Source: Vicia villosa (lineage: Eukaryota; Streptophyta; Magnoliopsida; Fabales; Fabaceae). Taken from it: 64,000 bases of DNA. Position numbers and translations under genes: made by a program. The notes under the pieces were generated by a model that was not told the DNA's origin, did not search any database, and worked only from the letters and a program-made list of their open reading frames with translations. The stretch covers positions 1 through 64,000 of the forward strand of contig NW_026705229.1 in assembly GCF_029867415.1 (NCBI RefSeq), read 5' to 3'. Below are positions 44,347 to 56,645 of this stretch, piece after piece (position 1 is the stretch's first letter; the number at the start of each line of letters is the position of its first letter).

Positions 44347-47223
44347 AATTATAAATAGATAAATAGTTACCCGTACTTTTATAATTTTTGTCACAATTTT
44401 ATTGATACTTCTTTTATGCTTTGATTTCTTCGAGAAGCTCAAACATGTATTGTCATGTTGTTATGTTATACAAATATATTACCTTCTTTCGCTCTTATAA
44501 AATATATCTAAAACAACAACATCAACACATAATACTATCTATAGGTGGATACTGAAATCTTAAGGTTCCAGTCTTTCTAATGCACCAAAGACAAGTTGGA
44601 GTGGGCATGTTGTGATGTGGGGTTGTCCTCTAACTAAAAGACAGGTGTCATTGGTGAACACATGAGAATTTTTAGCCAATATGAGATGTGCAACCTCTCC
44701 ATGTATGATTGTTTATTTTTCCAAATGCAGGTCACACTACCTTTCAATGATTTTGAGGTTGAAGTTTTTAGCCAATATGTGCAAGTTTCTCAGTATTAGT
44801 GTGAATAAAAAAAACCATCCTACGTTTGTATTGTTCTTCCATTTATTCTACATTCTTAGGAAGTATTCTGACCTCGGCCTACCTTAAAGGTTGGTTTTCC
44901 TTGAATAAGGTTGTAAATCTTTTGAAGTGTAGATAGACTCCTAAAATCAAATCTATGATAATTCTTCTTTATGGTGCCCCTTAATAGTGTTACGCATAAA
45001 ACCCTCGCGAGATTCTAGAAATGTCGATCATGGACGAGCAGAATAAGTACGACTTGGAGGAGGGTGTGGAAGGTTATGAGGGTTCCATATTCGATGATAA
45101 ATTTGACAATGATAATCTCAAATATGAAAGAGGGAATACATTCTTTCCCCATTTATTATGGGGTCTTTGTCAACCCCACCTCGATGAAGAAGGTCGTAGT
45201 CTTTTAGGAGTTTGATCAATCTGCTTAGGGTTTCCCTGCTCATGCTTAAAGTTCCATTGAAATAAAGAAGAGAGATAAACATCATATGGCCAACAAGCTT
45301 ACTGGGGAAGAACCAAAGACAAACCCCATAGATATAAATATCATACTAAGTAATAATATTTGTCCTTTCCTACCTCAACATTAACACTTTTTGGTTTTGT
45401 CCCTTTCAAACTTCCATTAATGTTTTCCCCAAATTATCCAAAGAGTTGGAAATATTATTGTGGCTTCATTGCACAAAGTGGTTTCAAATGTTTTTCACAA
45501 AATCATTTCATCGTATGAAAATACTTTATCTCATCAACTCTTTGATGGCTAGTGATCATTGCAAGGTCTGTGAATATTATTAAGGAAATGGATTCCCTTA
45601 AAATGAAGTTGCAAGAATCCAAAGTGGAGCAAGCAAAAAACTATGGGACATAAAAAACAAAGAAGGAAAAGGTTTCTAAGGAGTTGACGAAGGCTTTTGA
45701 AAGAGAAAAAAGTTGAAGGAAGATCTCCAGGCTTCCCAGATGCCCAACAAAGAGCTTTTCACACGTTTTCCAAACCTAAAAAGGAGGCAAAAGTATACTG
45801 ATCCCCCTTTGGAATTGAATAAAAAAATTGGACTCTCTCTAGAAGATTGTGCAAAGTAGAGTAAAGTTATTAGTGAGATAAAGGTTGATTTGGTTTCGTC
45901 GAAATTGGGCGAGGAGAAACTGGATCAAGTAGCTGATAAGATCTTTAAACCATGTGGAACTTTTTTACACTAACATCAAGATCTCAAGGGACAAGGTCAA
46001 GTTTGACCGGAGATTCATGTGTAGGAAGATTGTCTCTATTGTATTTGAATCGTATCCTTTTTTGTATTTAGCATCTACTATATTATCATTTAATGGTTTT
46101 GTACCAACGATATTCACTTCATGAAATTTCTTTGTGTTTCCTTGTCATTCCCATAAATTTTATTTTTGCTTTGTTATATAGATAATATGTAGCTCATTGT
46201 TTGTTAAGAGTTTAAGTGTATTTTTAATACTTTAAATGAATATGATAATTTAAAAGTTATTGTATCCTTGAAGACCCCATGTTCAGGGTTTGTGAACTAA
46301 GATCTTTGTGGCCATTTTTGATATTTGTGTACGAATGTGTTTTAGGTGTCTTTGGGGAGTAAACACGTCCAAAGGTGTGTTTCCATTCCCTACCCCTAAG
46401 TGATAACTTAGTTCAAGGTCGACGGTCCTGGTGGCATGATTACCTCCACTCTATAGTGGCTAACTAATAAAGGGGGTAAGTCATTCTCTATTTGTGCATC
46501 ACTTATGTGTTGGAGTTGTGGTATATTTATTTGTGTGTCTTGCATAATTTTTTAATTTGTCCTTTGGTTTTTCGTTTACATGTATACCACATATGTGTTT
46601 GAGTTTTGATGTATGCTAAGAGAATTTATGCTTTACCCGACGACTTTGTATTTTTTCTCCTTTGTAGTGCCACCACATGTGCGTCAAAATTTAAGTGCTA
46701 CCATGGAGGGTTTAAGTGTTACCTTATCATTATAATAATTAACAACCAAACATCTTGGTGAAAATTTCATTTATTAAGTCTATTCTCATAGAACGTTACA
46801 TTGTAAAATATAATCTAAGAGAAGTTTAGCAAAAAGAAACTTTGTTGTGACATTGTTTAAGCTTGAATGTATTTCATATCTTTGGATTTAGCTCCCCTTG
46901 GATTTTCTAAATTTCATAAGCTATTTTTCATGTGCTTGTTCATATTTAGTCACTTCCTTCCCAACTTGGTTCCAAATTTCCCTCCCTTAAATTATGTATG
47001 CCAATGTCAACTCTACAAAGGACAAGATCCTTTGGGTGGTATTACCTAGGCTTTATATTATTGTTGTATTTGACTACCCTACCTTTCTTGAGGAAAACAT
47101 TGACGAGAGAATAGAAGCATATTCTTTCATTTAAGAAGTCCATCTCTTTCCATACTGCTTGGGAGTTTTCCTTGTCAAAAAAGGGGTGTGATGCTCTCAA
47201 GGTGAGATCTCTACCCTTGATGG
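44347..47223. other. Degenerate intergenic DNA
   Basis: A weak coding relic at 45021-45975 is listed separately. Elsewhere only short random frames and AT-rich sequence. No gene recognised. Confidence 0.5.
45021..45975 (+). pseudogene. Decayed coding remnant, coiled-coil-like, unidentified
   Basis: A 64-residue acidic frame (45021-45215) is followed by pieces in shifting frames, with Lys/Glu-rich segments around 45590-45960 (SLKMKLQESKVEQAKN, KVSKELTKAFEREKS, VDLVSSKLGEEKLDQV). The even spread of charged heptad-like residues suggests a dead coiled-coil protein, possibly of transposon origin. I do not recognise the family. Confidence 0.3.
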
Positions 47224-47560
47224 CACTACTACGAACAAGGCATTTAACAACAGTTAGAAAAGATATATAATCATTTAAGTCCTAGAATTTATGTAGAGTG
47301 TTGTTGTAAATTTGTGTTACTTAAAGTCACGATCATGAGACCGTTGTAGTATATTTGAAAGTGTGCGCGATATCACAATGGTTAGTCAACTCAACTATTG
47401 TGATAGACCTAAAGGTCTCAGGTTTGATTCTCAGCAGCGATATTTTGGAACATAAATTACAATTTATCATGGTTACAGTAGATAACTGTTGTGGAAAGTA
47501 TCCATAGTTTATTATATAATATGTAGATTGCTGATCGTTTCATACTCCTCATTAAAGAAA
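47224..47560 (+). mobile_element. Orphan CACTA-type end with tRNA-like module
   Basis: CACTACTACGAACAAGGCAT at 47224 matches CACTA (En/Spm) terminal repeats. About 140 bp inside is a tRNA-like stretch (TATCACAATGGTTAGTC at 47371, GGTTTGATTCTC at 47421). I find no matching inverted end downstream in the window, so this is a fragment or diverged element. Confidence 0.5.
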
Positions 47561-47743
47561 TACAACCTTTCAAACTAATGAATAAGTATATAATATGAAA
47601 ATTAATCTATTCTTGAATTTTATACTATAAGTTTCTATGTCAATTTAAATGAATGTATTTTAATTAAAAGTTTAGTAAAACAAACAATCTACACAACGTA
47701 TAATAAACTAAACTTCATATATTGTCAACATGTATAAGAATTT

Positions 47744-47807
47744 AAGAACAAAACATTGCTAAGTCGCAAGAAGCCTCTTTCTTATGACTTAGCAATGTTT
47801 TATTCTT
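47744..47807. repeat. Foldback with 22 bp arms
   Basis: Arms 47744-47765 and 47786-47807 (right arm GACTTAGCAATGTTTTATTC) pair over 22 bp with one mismatch, spacer 20 bp. Confidence 0.9.
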
Positions 47808-48545
47808 GTTTTGAGAACATTTGTCTATAACAACAACACAGCAAATACATGCAACAAAATTAAAAACATACATTTTAGCAATAAAACACTAACAACATAC
47901 AACATCAGAAGATATATTAAATTGTTTCAAGAACACACCTTTTATTGAAAATAATCATGGAACTATAACAACTTATGAAGTTCATCTAGTTTGTGATGCT
48001 ATGAAAAAGAAATACAAGACAAATGAAATTTACACAATAACTTCATACTTCTCTTATTTTTTCCATAGCAACACAAACCACATGTACCATAGTCAAAGTA
48101 TGTACTTTTAAAAGGTGGTGAAGACGAATCTGAAAAAAATGAGAACATTAAAAAAATGAAAACATAAGAACTCATTTTTAACAAGAAACGTAAATGAAAT
48201 CAGAGCATAATCTTAATGAACGAACCTCAAGGTAGCGAATGGTGAAGACAAATATGAAGGTTGCAGTATGTGTGAATAAGTCATGGATGTTATGGTTATG
48301 TTTAGAGAGATAAAGGTTCCAAAAGACGAGAACAAAAGGTAAAAATAAGTTGGAAAGTGAATGGGCATCACTTTATGCTCATCATAGTGCTCTTCATAAG
48401 ACTGCCATCAACCATCCAATGTGTATCATCAACTCATACTATATGCTTGTTACCACCATCATTACCATGTATCATCCCCTTAATCATCCAACACCACAAT
48501 CTGCAAGGAAACTCAAAAAAAATCAACCGTGAGCATCATCACAAT

Positions 48546-48589
48546 ACAACCAACAACCATAATATCATATTGTTATGGTTGTTGGTTGT
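48546..48589. repeat. Perfect 17 bp inverted repeat, 10 bp loop
   Basis: ACAACCAACAACCATAA (48546-48562) and its exact reverse complement at 48573-48589. Confidence 0.95.
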
Positions 48590-49908
48590 TATGGTTATGT
48601 TTCTCACTGATTCATCAAATAGTTTCAGAAACATTTCACCAAAACCTTGAAGTTTTTTCTCTCTTTTCTAATAGATTCTCACATGCTTCAACCTTCCACA
48701 CGTATAAAATACTCTATAAAGTGACAAGTGCCAAATTGTAGTTATTTTTGTATATATTTTTGCGGCACTTATATTCTCTTTTTCCTCAATTTAGACGTGT
48801 TTTAATGTTTATTACATAAATATGTTTAGTTTGTGTATACATGTATTTTTTATTCATTTATGTACCGTTTGATAGTTTTCCATTCATTTCATAGGTATTG
48901 TTGCGTATTTGGAGCATGAGCAATAAGGTGTCGAGAAGACCCAGCTTCAAACGTGTGATTTTGAGCAACACATCAACGAATAAAGCTCAAAAATAAAATA
49001 ATAAAAAATCATTAATTTGGTTGATATTTATTCATTTTTAGATAGAAAATTGAATAAGATTTCCAAATCTTCAAACTGTGCGCAAATCAGAGTTACGATT
49101 ATCAAGTTCTGACTGAAACAATGTGAAATTCTGCAGGTCGCTACTGGTGTCATTCGCCCGGCGAATCTTGCTGGGCAGAAATGCGTTAAAAGGGGAAAAA
49201 TACACATTTTTAGGTTATTGTTTTGGGGTATTTGTTCCCAACTCCATCAACCTTCAATTTTTGGTAGAGAGAGGCTTAGAAACATCAAATAGGGTTGCAT
49301 CGATGATCGGAGGTCGAATTTCTCATTGATTGGTGTTGACAAACCAAAAAATGTTTGGATCCTCTATGCTCTATTTTTTTGGTACATTTGTCTGTTTACT
49401 TTGAACACATGTATATGTATTGATCATGGTGTTGTATAATATATTTGCTTTACAAATCATCATTGATGTGTTCCTTAATCTTTTTGCATTTATGTTTTGA
49501 TTTGGGTTGTTATAGATATATACCTCCCAAATATTGATTAGGGATGGATATATATTAGTTTCTATATTCTAGAGATAGATTTAGAGATAATAATATTTAT
49601 GGGTGTCGAAGTTTAATGTTTCTGTGTTAGTTGTGTCGGTTGAGAGATCGTCGGTACAAATGATATAGAAGTTTGCTGTGTTGTTGAGGTTGGCTGAGAG
49701 ATCATCGCGAGAGGATATAGTAGTTCTCTCTATTTTTGGTTAGAAATGACTTAGGATGTGAGTGATGCTTGATGATTTTGACGAGTATTGTAGGTTGAGT
49801 GCAACTGGTCGATAGGTTTAAGTTTGTGATAAGTAGATTATATGCATGCTTGATAAATCTCTTCTCTCGGAAGAATGAATTCTTTTTGTGTTTGTTTTGA
49901 AACTTAAG

Positions 49909-50865
49909 TGGCATTATTGTTTGGATCGAGATTTGAGGTGTGTAGTGACTACAAGAATTGAATATGAGGAAAACAAGGCGGGTGGAATTTCGAAGGATTA
50001 TGATTTTGGGTTAAATTACCATCCTGGAAAAGTGAATGTTGTAACCGATGCATTGAGTAGGAAATCATTGCATATGTCTATGTCAATGATTCGATAATTA
50101 AAGATGTTGGAACAATTTAGTGACTTGAGTTTGGTTTGTGAGACGAAGTCTTCGTGTGTTAAGTTTGGTATGTTGAAGCTTACTTGTGGTATTCTTGACG
50201 AGGTTAGAGAGGGTCAAAAATTGGATTTAGAATTAGTTGACAAGATGACATTGATGAAGCAAGGAAAAATGTAATAACTTTCGGATTGATGAGAATAGTG
50301 TCATGAGGAGTCACGATCGAGTTTGTATTCCTGATGTTTCAGATTTGAGAAAGAGAATTTTGGATGAAGGGCATCGTAATGGTTTGAGTATACGTCATGA
50401 TGCTACTAAAATGTAACAAGATTTGAGGAAAATGTTTAATGGTAAAGTATGAAGAGGGATATGGGGGAATTGTGTATTTGAGTTGGACTTGTCAGAAACC
50501 GTTTAGTTGGTGCATCGGTTATCCTATTCAAGTGGAAGTGAGATAGCATCTCTATGCATTTTGCTTCGGGTTGCTGAGAACATCGAGTAATTGTGAAGTG
50601 ATTTGGATCATTGTGGAAAGGTTGACGAGAAGTGCTTATTTTATTCTAGTGAGGATGGATTATCGGATGGAGAGACTTCCTAAGTTTGAAATCGAGAGAA
50701 CCGTGTGTTTGCATGGTATTCCATTCGATTATTGGAGTAGCATCCTTGGAAGCTTGTATAGTTGAAGATGTGAAACATTTTGTATTGGTATGAATCGGGA
50801 GAGAGTAAGTGTGGTTTCGATGTCGAAATGGTTGTCTCAATTCAATTTTCGAGGACGGAAATATT
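49909..50865 (+). pseudogene. Chromovirus (Ty3/gypsy) pol remnant
   Basis: Frame pieces match the RNase H end (KDYDFGLNYHPGKVNVVTDA, LSRKSLHMSM), the integrase zinc/spacer region (LDEVREGQKLDLELVDKM, DEGHRNGLSI), and the start of the integrase core (IWIIVERLTRSAYFI, MERLPKFEIE). Stops and frameshifts occur throughout. The later integrase and chromodomain are deleted: by 50800 the sequence is already the polyprotein tail. It leads straight into the LTR at 50882. Confidence 0.85.
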
Positions 50866-50867
50866 CT

Positions 50868-50881
50868 AAGTGGGGGAGAGC
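50868..50881 (+). promoter_or_regulatory. Polypurine tract of the chromovirus
   Basis: AAGTGGGGGAGAGC just before the LTR start TGTAACATCCCG. Confidence 0.85.
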
Positions 50882-53800
50882 TGTAACATCCCGATTTTTA
50901 TTAATATTTTTATTAATTATATTAATAATTATATTATTTGGTGTTTTTAATAATTATTTGCTTAATTTAGTCATTTCTGATGTTTATTGAAATTTTTGCG
51001 TTTCGGGACGATTTAGTCGGTATTAGTTCGGGATAGCGGATCAATATTTAATCGAAAATTTTAATATTTTTAGTATTAGAAATATTAATGAGTTAATATT
51101 TAGCGTTTTGGGAATTTTCCGAGTAATTAAGATTAGACCGGAAATATGAGACATTGAGTAATATGGGATATATTTTATTAGGCTCATTTGTGTGTTAATT
51201 ATTTATTTAATTGTTATGTGATATAATAATTAATTTAATTAATTAATTTTGTGTATAATTGTGTTTATTTGGTTTAATGGGTTAATTGAGTTATTAGAGA
51301 TTATATCTAATTGAGCCTATTTATTAGAAATAGAAGTAATTGGGTGTTATTTCCTTAAGCCCATTAAGACATAATATAGTAAGGGTTTAGAGAGGGTTAG
51401 AGACACCATAATATTTGTTCATTTCAAGAGAAGAGAAGAGAGGAAATAAGGAGAAGAAGAGCAAAAAGGAATAAAGAGAAAAGTTAGGTTTGAAGAAATT
51501 GAAGAGGTAAGGGGGAGAATCCTTATTATTATGGGTTAGTATGATTGGGTCAATGGGTAGATTAACATGATTTAAAAATTTTGTTCTTCAATTTCTAGGT
51601 TTTGACATGTTTAGGGTAAAACCCCTAATTTTCTATGGTTTTACTAACCTCTAATAGGATTAATTTATTTGTTGAGTATTCTGAACACGATGAATTGATG
51701 AACACCCTTATTGTATTTACGTTTAATCTGTCATGTAATATTGAATAAATTAATTGATATTCAGTATAAATTGAAAACGTGAGGAACCTCCTGCTAGGTG
51801 TGAGAATTGTGGTAAAATTAATTCTTAGAATATAATGGTGTATTTCTTTATAACTTTGGCTATCAGTAGATATTCTTAGTAAATTATGATTCATGGCATA
51901 TTTCAATCTCATTCCTCTTACTGTAGTGAGATAAACAATTTCAGTGTTGTCGTATTTTCATTCAAGAAAACATTAATATATCAATGAAGTAGAATGAGTT
52001 AAGTTACTTTTGTCTTAGACTGAAGCTTAGCCAATAATTAGGTGAAGACAGAATGTTCTAATAAAAATATATACTATTTAGATTAGATTTATGTGGGGGT
52101 GTATTGTGATTCAGTATATAGTGAGTGTGTCGTGTAACTTTTCTATAGAAGACTTTATTTTCTCATTCCCATGTTTTAATAAGATAATGATTTGGCATGT
52201 GATGTAGCGTCAAATTGAAAAACCAGTTTCAAGTTACTAATATATAAATAATTCATTAGTATAAGTAATAATAATATTTTAGGAGTTTTAGAATTAGAGA
52301 TAAGAAAAATTAGATTAATGAATTAATTTAAGTTATTTTCAATTTCGTTAAAGTTGTCAATAGAGTTATTAGAGTTGTCAATAGAGTTGCCAATAAAATT
52401 GTCGGAGTTGTTTCGAGTTATTATGAGTCATATTTTAATTATTTCGCGTAATTCTGACATGTTTAGAGTTGTTAGTGTATGGTGTCAGTGTTTGTTTTTT
52501 TTTTATAAAAATTTTAAAAATTCATAACTTTTGAACCGTAACTCTGTTTGAGTCTCTGTTAGAAGCGTTAGAAAGCTGACACGATATTCTTTTCAATTAA
52601 AATGGTCTTATTGGAAATAAGTGATTTAATAATGACGTAATTATGTAAATGTCTTGTAATTGTGTGTATATTTATGTTGAGAATAATATATTGTTATGCC
52701 GATGATGTTGTTTTGAATAATATTCTCTGTGGGTAGCCATATAGCATGAATCCTAGTGATTAATTGATTGATTGTGAAAGTTTGTATTCGTATGTATTGG
52801 CAAATGTGAATTAACATGAGATAGTATGGTTACTAGTGTTAATTGGATTTTTTGAATTGTAATTGATTATTGGCCTTTTATATGTGAATGATATGTATGT
52901 GTTGTGAATGTTGTGTACAATTGGTGATAATTCATCGAGTTGAATTATTGTGATATGCGGAATGTTAAGATGGTAGAGATGATCTTAATTGCATAATTGG
53001 TTGGTAATTGTACATTCATTCATGGCATAGTCGGATTTATTGTGGAAGCGGTGAAACTGTGGGTTCACATGGTATTAGACGGTGATCCTTGAATGGAAAT
53101 AGACGTAGATTAAGTTGATCCTTAATTGGAAACATGCGTAGTGGCTTTGATCTTGTCCGGATCGGAAGCGGCTTGAATTCTAGAGTGAATTCGGAAAGCG
53201 GTAAACTACATGTTTACATTTGGTGGCTTTGATCTTGTCCGGATCTGAAGCGTGGCTAGATTCTATATGAATCGGAAGCGGTGGAACTTTGGGTCCACAT
53301 TGGGTACCACATGCATTGAGTCACATGTTTTGCATTGAGTCACATTGAGGTTATGTGATGTTTGAATATATGCATTTATGTGATTGTTATGTGTACATGA
53401 GATGTGATAATTGGATTTGGTGATGTTTGGACACATGACTTGGTAAAATATATGATTATGTGATAATTATAGTTATGTGTATTATTTGGGAATATAGTAT
53501 TGGAATTTAATATTATACTCCTTGAGTTTTGATGTATGCTTGTAACATGTGAAATAAATGTTGGTTAGTATTTTTTTTTTTTGAAATAGCAAAATAACAT
53601 TAAACTGAAAAAAAAGGCACAAGAGATGCCACATACAATCAAGGCCAGATCACAATTGTTCATGACAGCAAAGTACCCAAACTCCTAAACCAGAATTTAC
53701 ATAACAGATACTAAAAGCCTGAGCCTGAAAATGATACTAACAATAAACTCCCCTCACTTACTGAGAGATGAATGGTTAGTATTATTTACATGGTTATATA

Positions 53801-54433
53801 AGTGTGATGAATTTCTATAATTGTTGATTGAGTCATTGTATCTTATTATATTTTCTTCATTATGATTCGTATTCTCACCCTTCTGTTTTAATGTTGCCCT
53901 CGTTTGGCGACATGCAGGTTCTGGCGATTAGTAGTTCGTACGAGATTTAGTCAGAGAGCTTCCGAGTTTGTTTGATGATTAAGTAGTGAGTCAATGCCCT
54001 GGTCATGTAACACTGGGTAGACTAGGCGTGTTGAACTCATGTTTCTATTTGGTTATATATTATGTTACAACTTGTGAACCTGTTTATTTGGCTACTTGTT
54101 GTTTGAGAGGCTTTAAGCCAAATATTTTGATTATGGTTTATTTTATATTGAGAGTGTTATTGAGTTATGATCATGGTATGGGACATGAATCATTTAATGG
54201 AATACATAAGTATTTTAGTATTTTCTGTTGTGAATGCATATTTTGGATGAATTATGATTAAATGTTAGGTGTTATCTGAAATGACCAAGTGTGTTGTGTA
54301 TTGTGGATAAATGCTGTCGGTTTTTAAAAGCTTTTAGTTTTTGAAAACGTCGATGTGACGCCCTTTTGAATTATATGCATGCTTATTCTCTGATTTTATG
54401 TTAGATATTTTGGGGTATAAAAGGGGTGTTACA
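50882..54433 (+). repeat. 3' LTR of the truncated chromovirus
   Basis: 3552 bp (including a 200 bp retroposon), TGTAACATCCCGATTTTTAT...GGGGTGTTACA. Imperfect inverted termini TGTAACA/TGTTACA. It contains two copies of TGGCTTTGATCTTGTCCGGA at 53151 and 53229, each with a GATC..GATC-type inverted core. The 5' part of the element is absent (starts near 49909). Confidence 0.85.
53573..53772 (-). mobile_element. Poly(A)-tailed retroposon inside the chromovirus LTR
   Basis: Starts with a T run (poly(A) on the minus strand) and is flanked by TGGTTAGTATT at 53562-53572 and 53773-53783. About 200 bp with no ORF; probably a 5'-truncated LINE 3' end. Confidence 0.8.
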
Positions 54434-54645
54434 AAACACATCTCGGTATTAAAAGTTTCGCAGGTTCGAGATAAACCAGATGTTAAAATCTCATAGGTAT
54501 TTGATTATGCTCTGTAAAAACAATATTTTGAGCTCAAGGAACGTATTCGTGGAAAGAAGACTAACTGATCCACCATCGAGAAAGAAGATTGACCACTTCA
54601 CTCATTAATGTATTATGAAGAAAAGAAGCAAACGCTCATCAACTA
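54434..54645. other. Repeat remnant left of the Helitron
   Basis: Non-coding. Together with 55982-56280 (which ends GAAGTTTGAAATCCAACATT) it could be one old copia-like LTR split by the Helitron. Weakly supported. Confidence 0.35.
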
Positions 54646-55309
54646 TCTACATATTACTAAGAAATTGACCAAAGTGACAAAATTACCCTTCTCACTAAAA
54701 AATATTACACTATAAATTGGACAAAATAGTAATTAACAAAATCACCCTATCACTTTTCTATTGTCCAATGAAAATGAAGACTTTTGCCAAATGTCAATTG
54801 CAATATTTAGGATTCAACTTTTTCTCCCAAACACACATCTTCTCTCTCTTATTTCAAATTTCAAATTTCTTTCACATTTCATTTTCCCACACTTTCTTAC
54901 TTTCATTTTAATTTTTCTCCATTTACTTATCATTACAAAAATTATAATTTATTTTTTAATTTTAATAAAATTAAATATCTACATATTACTAAGAAATTGA
55001 CCAAAGTGACAAAATTACCCTTCTCACTAAAAAATATTACACTATAAATTGAACAAAATAGTAATTAACAAAATCACCCTATCACTTTTCTATTGTCCAA
55101 TGAAAATGAAGACTTTTGTCAAATGTCAATTGCAATATTTAGGATTCAACTTTTTCTCCCAAACACACATCTTCTCTCTCTTATTTCAAATTTCAAATTT
55201 CTTTCACATTTCATTTTCCCACACTTTCTTACTTTTATTTTAATTTTTCTCCATTTACTTATCATCACAAAAATTATAATCTATTTTTTAATTTTAATAA
55301 AATTAAATA
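54646..55309 (+). repeat. 332 bp tandem duplication of the Helitron 5' region
   Basis: 54646-54977 and 54978-55309 differ at only a few positions (for example GGACAAAATAG/GAACAAAATAG, GCCAAATG/GTCAAATG). The paired open frames inside reflect the duplication, not genes. Confidence 0.95.
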
Positions 55310-55981
55310 TTTATTTATCTTACGGGTCACTATCAACACAATATTTAATTTATTTTAATTGATCATTACACACTTTCTCTATCTTAATTAAAATTTAAAA
55401 TTTATCTCACATTTTTTTCACACTTTCTTACTTTTTTTTTCTAATTTTTTTCTCTATTTATTTATTATTCCTAAAAAAATCTATTTTTTAATTTTAAAAA
55501 AATTAAAAATTTTGTTTTCTCCCGGGTCACTATCAACACAATATCTATTTTATTTTAATCAATCATTGTCTTTATTTGAGTAATAATATCCTTTTTTTTA
55601 TTTTCTCCATCTCAAATTTTTTTATGATTATTTAATGCAATTAAATTTATATGATTATTGTTCATTTTATATTTGTATTTAAATATATTTTATATCGCAT
55701 CAAAGATTTTTTTTATTTCACGGGTCATTATCAATACAATATCTATTTTATTTTAATCAACAACTACTATTAATTGAGAGATAATTTTTATTTTAAATGT
55801 TAAAATTTCATTTTTTTTCTCCAACTTACAATTTTTTTTATATAATTATTTAATATAATTCAATTTATATGATATTTTTCATTTATAATTAAACAATTCA
55901 TTTTAAATTTATCCGTATCTAATTAAATTTTATACAGTATCAAATAAATTTACCCGTGCGGAAGCACGGGTATCTTACTAG
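54646..55981 (+). mobile_element. Non-autonomous Helitron-like element with tandem 5' ends
   Basis: Starts TCTACATATTACTAAG after an A (54645). Ends with hairpin ACCCGTGC-GGAA-GCACGGGT (55952-55971), then ATCTTACTAG and a T (55982), so it is inserted between A and T with a CTAG end as Helitrons are. A second copy of the 5' end begins at 54978 after an A; the 332 bp unit 54646-54977 is repeated almost exactly. Three CGGGTCAC/CGGGTCAT motifs lie 198-200 bp apart (55323, 55523, 55721). No Rep/helicase ORF. Confidence 0.8.
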
Positions 55982-56379
55982 TATCTATCTTGTAATATTT
56001 GGTTGAAGATCAACCATCAAATTCTTGTATAAGAGGGTTCGTGAGTCTTTCATATTAAAAAATCTCAATATTTATTGGAAACTCTCAAAATCAATTCTTG
56101 AGGACAATACTAACTCATTTTTAACTTGACCTTCTTTTATTTTTTGTCTTTTATTTTTTCCGCTGCTAAGGTTTTCAAAATATTTTAAACTAGGATTTTA
56201 CTTCATAAATTTTTTTAAAATCACAATTTTTTAAACCACACAATTCATCCCCTCTTTTATGAAGTTTGAAATCCAACATTATTTTGTCACATCATTCATG
56301 CGTCATTTTTGCAACATATATTTTTCATCATTAATAAATATTATTCATCTCAAGATATATTTATATTGTCTATCATTTG
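55982..56379. other. Non-coding DNA between Helitron and NCR block 2
   Basis: Repeat-like sequence (TTTTTCCGCTGCTAAGGTT near 56155). No gene. Confidence 0.5.
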
Positions 56380-56613
56380 AAATGAAAAAAAAGGTAAATA
56401 ATAAAATATTTTGAAAGTTTAATTATAGAAATAGAATAACTTTTGATGATCATCAAAAAATTCATTTTCAATTTTTAAGTAATTTTAGACAAGACCCGCT
56501 AATATTCTTTAGAGACATTTAACATTCATTTTAATTTATTAATAGGTTCTTTCAAAACTTATAATAAGTGCTTAAAATAATTTAATTAAAGTAAACAAAG
56601 TATGAATTTTTTT

Positions 56614-56619
56614 TATAAA
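56614..56619 (+). promoter_or_regulatory. Candidate TATA box of NCR gene 2
   Basis: TATAAA, 32 bp before the first ATG, as in NCR gene 1. Confidence 0.45.
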
Positions 56620-56645
56620 GTAATCAAATTATTTTCTATTATTAC

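Larger units (their letters stand above)
47561..49908. other. AT-rich intergenic DNA with foldbacks
   Basis: Contains the foldbacks at 47744 and 48546. CGCCCGGCGAATCTTGCTGG near 49156 and the following 200 bp look like part of an old retroelement, but I cannot place them. No host gene seen. Confidence 0.5.

Noticed and set aside
53986..54261. 91-codon frame in the chromovirus LTR
   Set aside because: Inside the LTR, low-complexity hydrophobic translation, no domain.
54717..55362. Paired frames rich in Phe/Leu that look like duplicated membrane proteins
   Set aside because: Translation of the AT-rich tandem Helitron 5' repeat; the frames lack conserved features.
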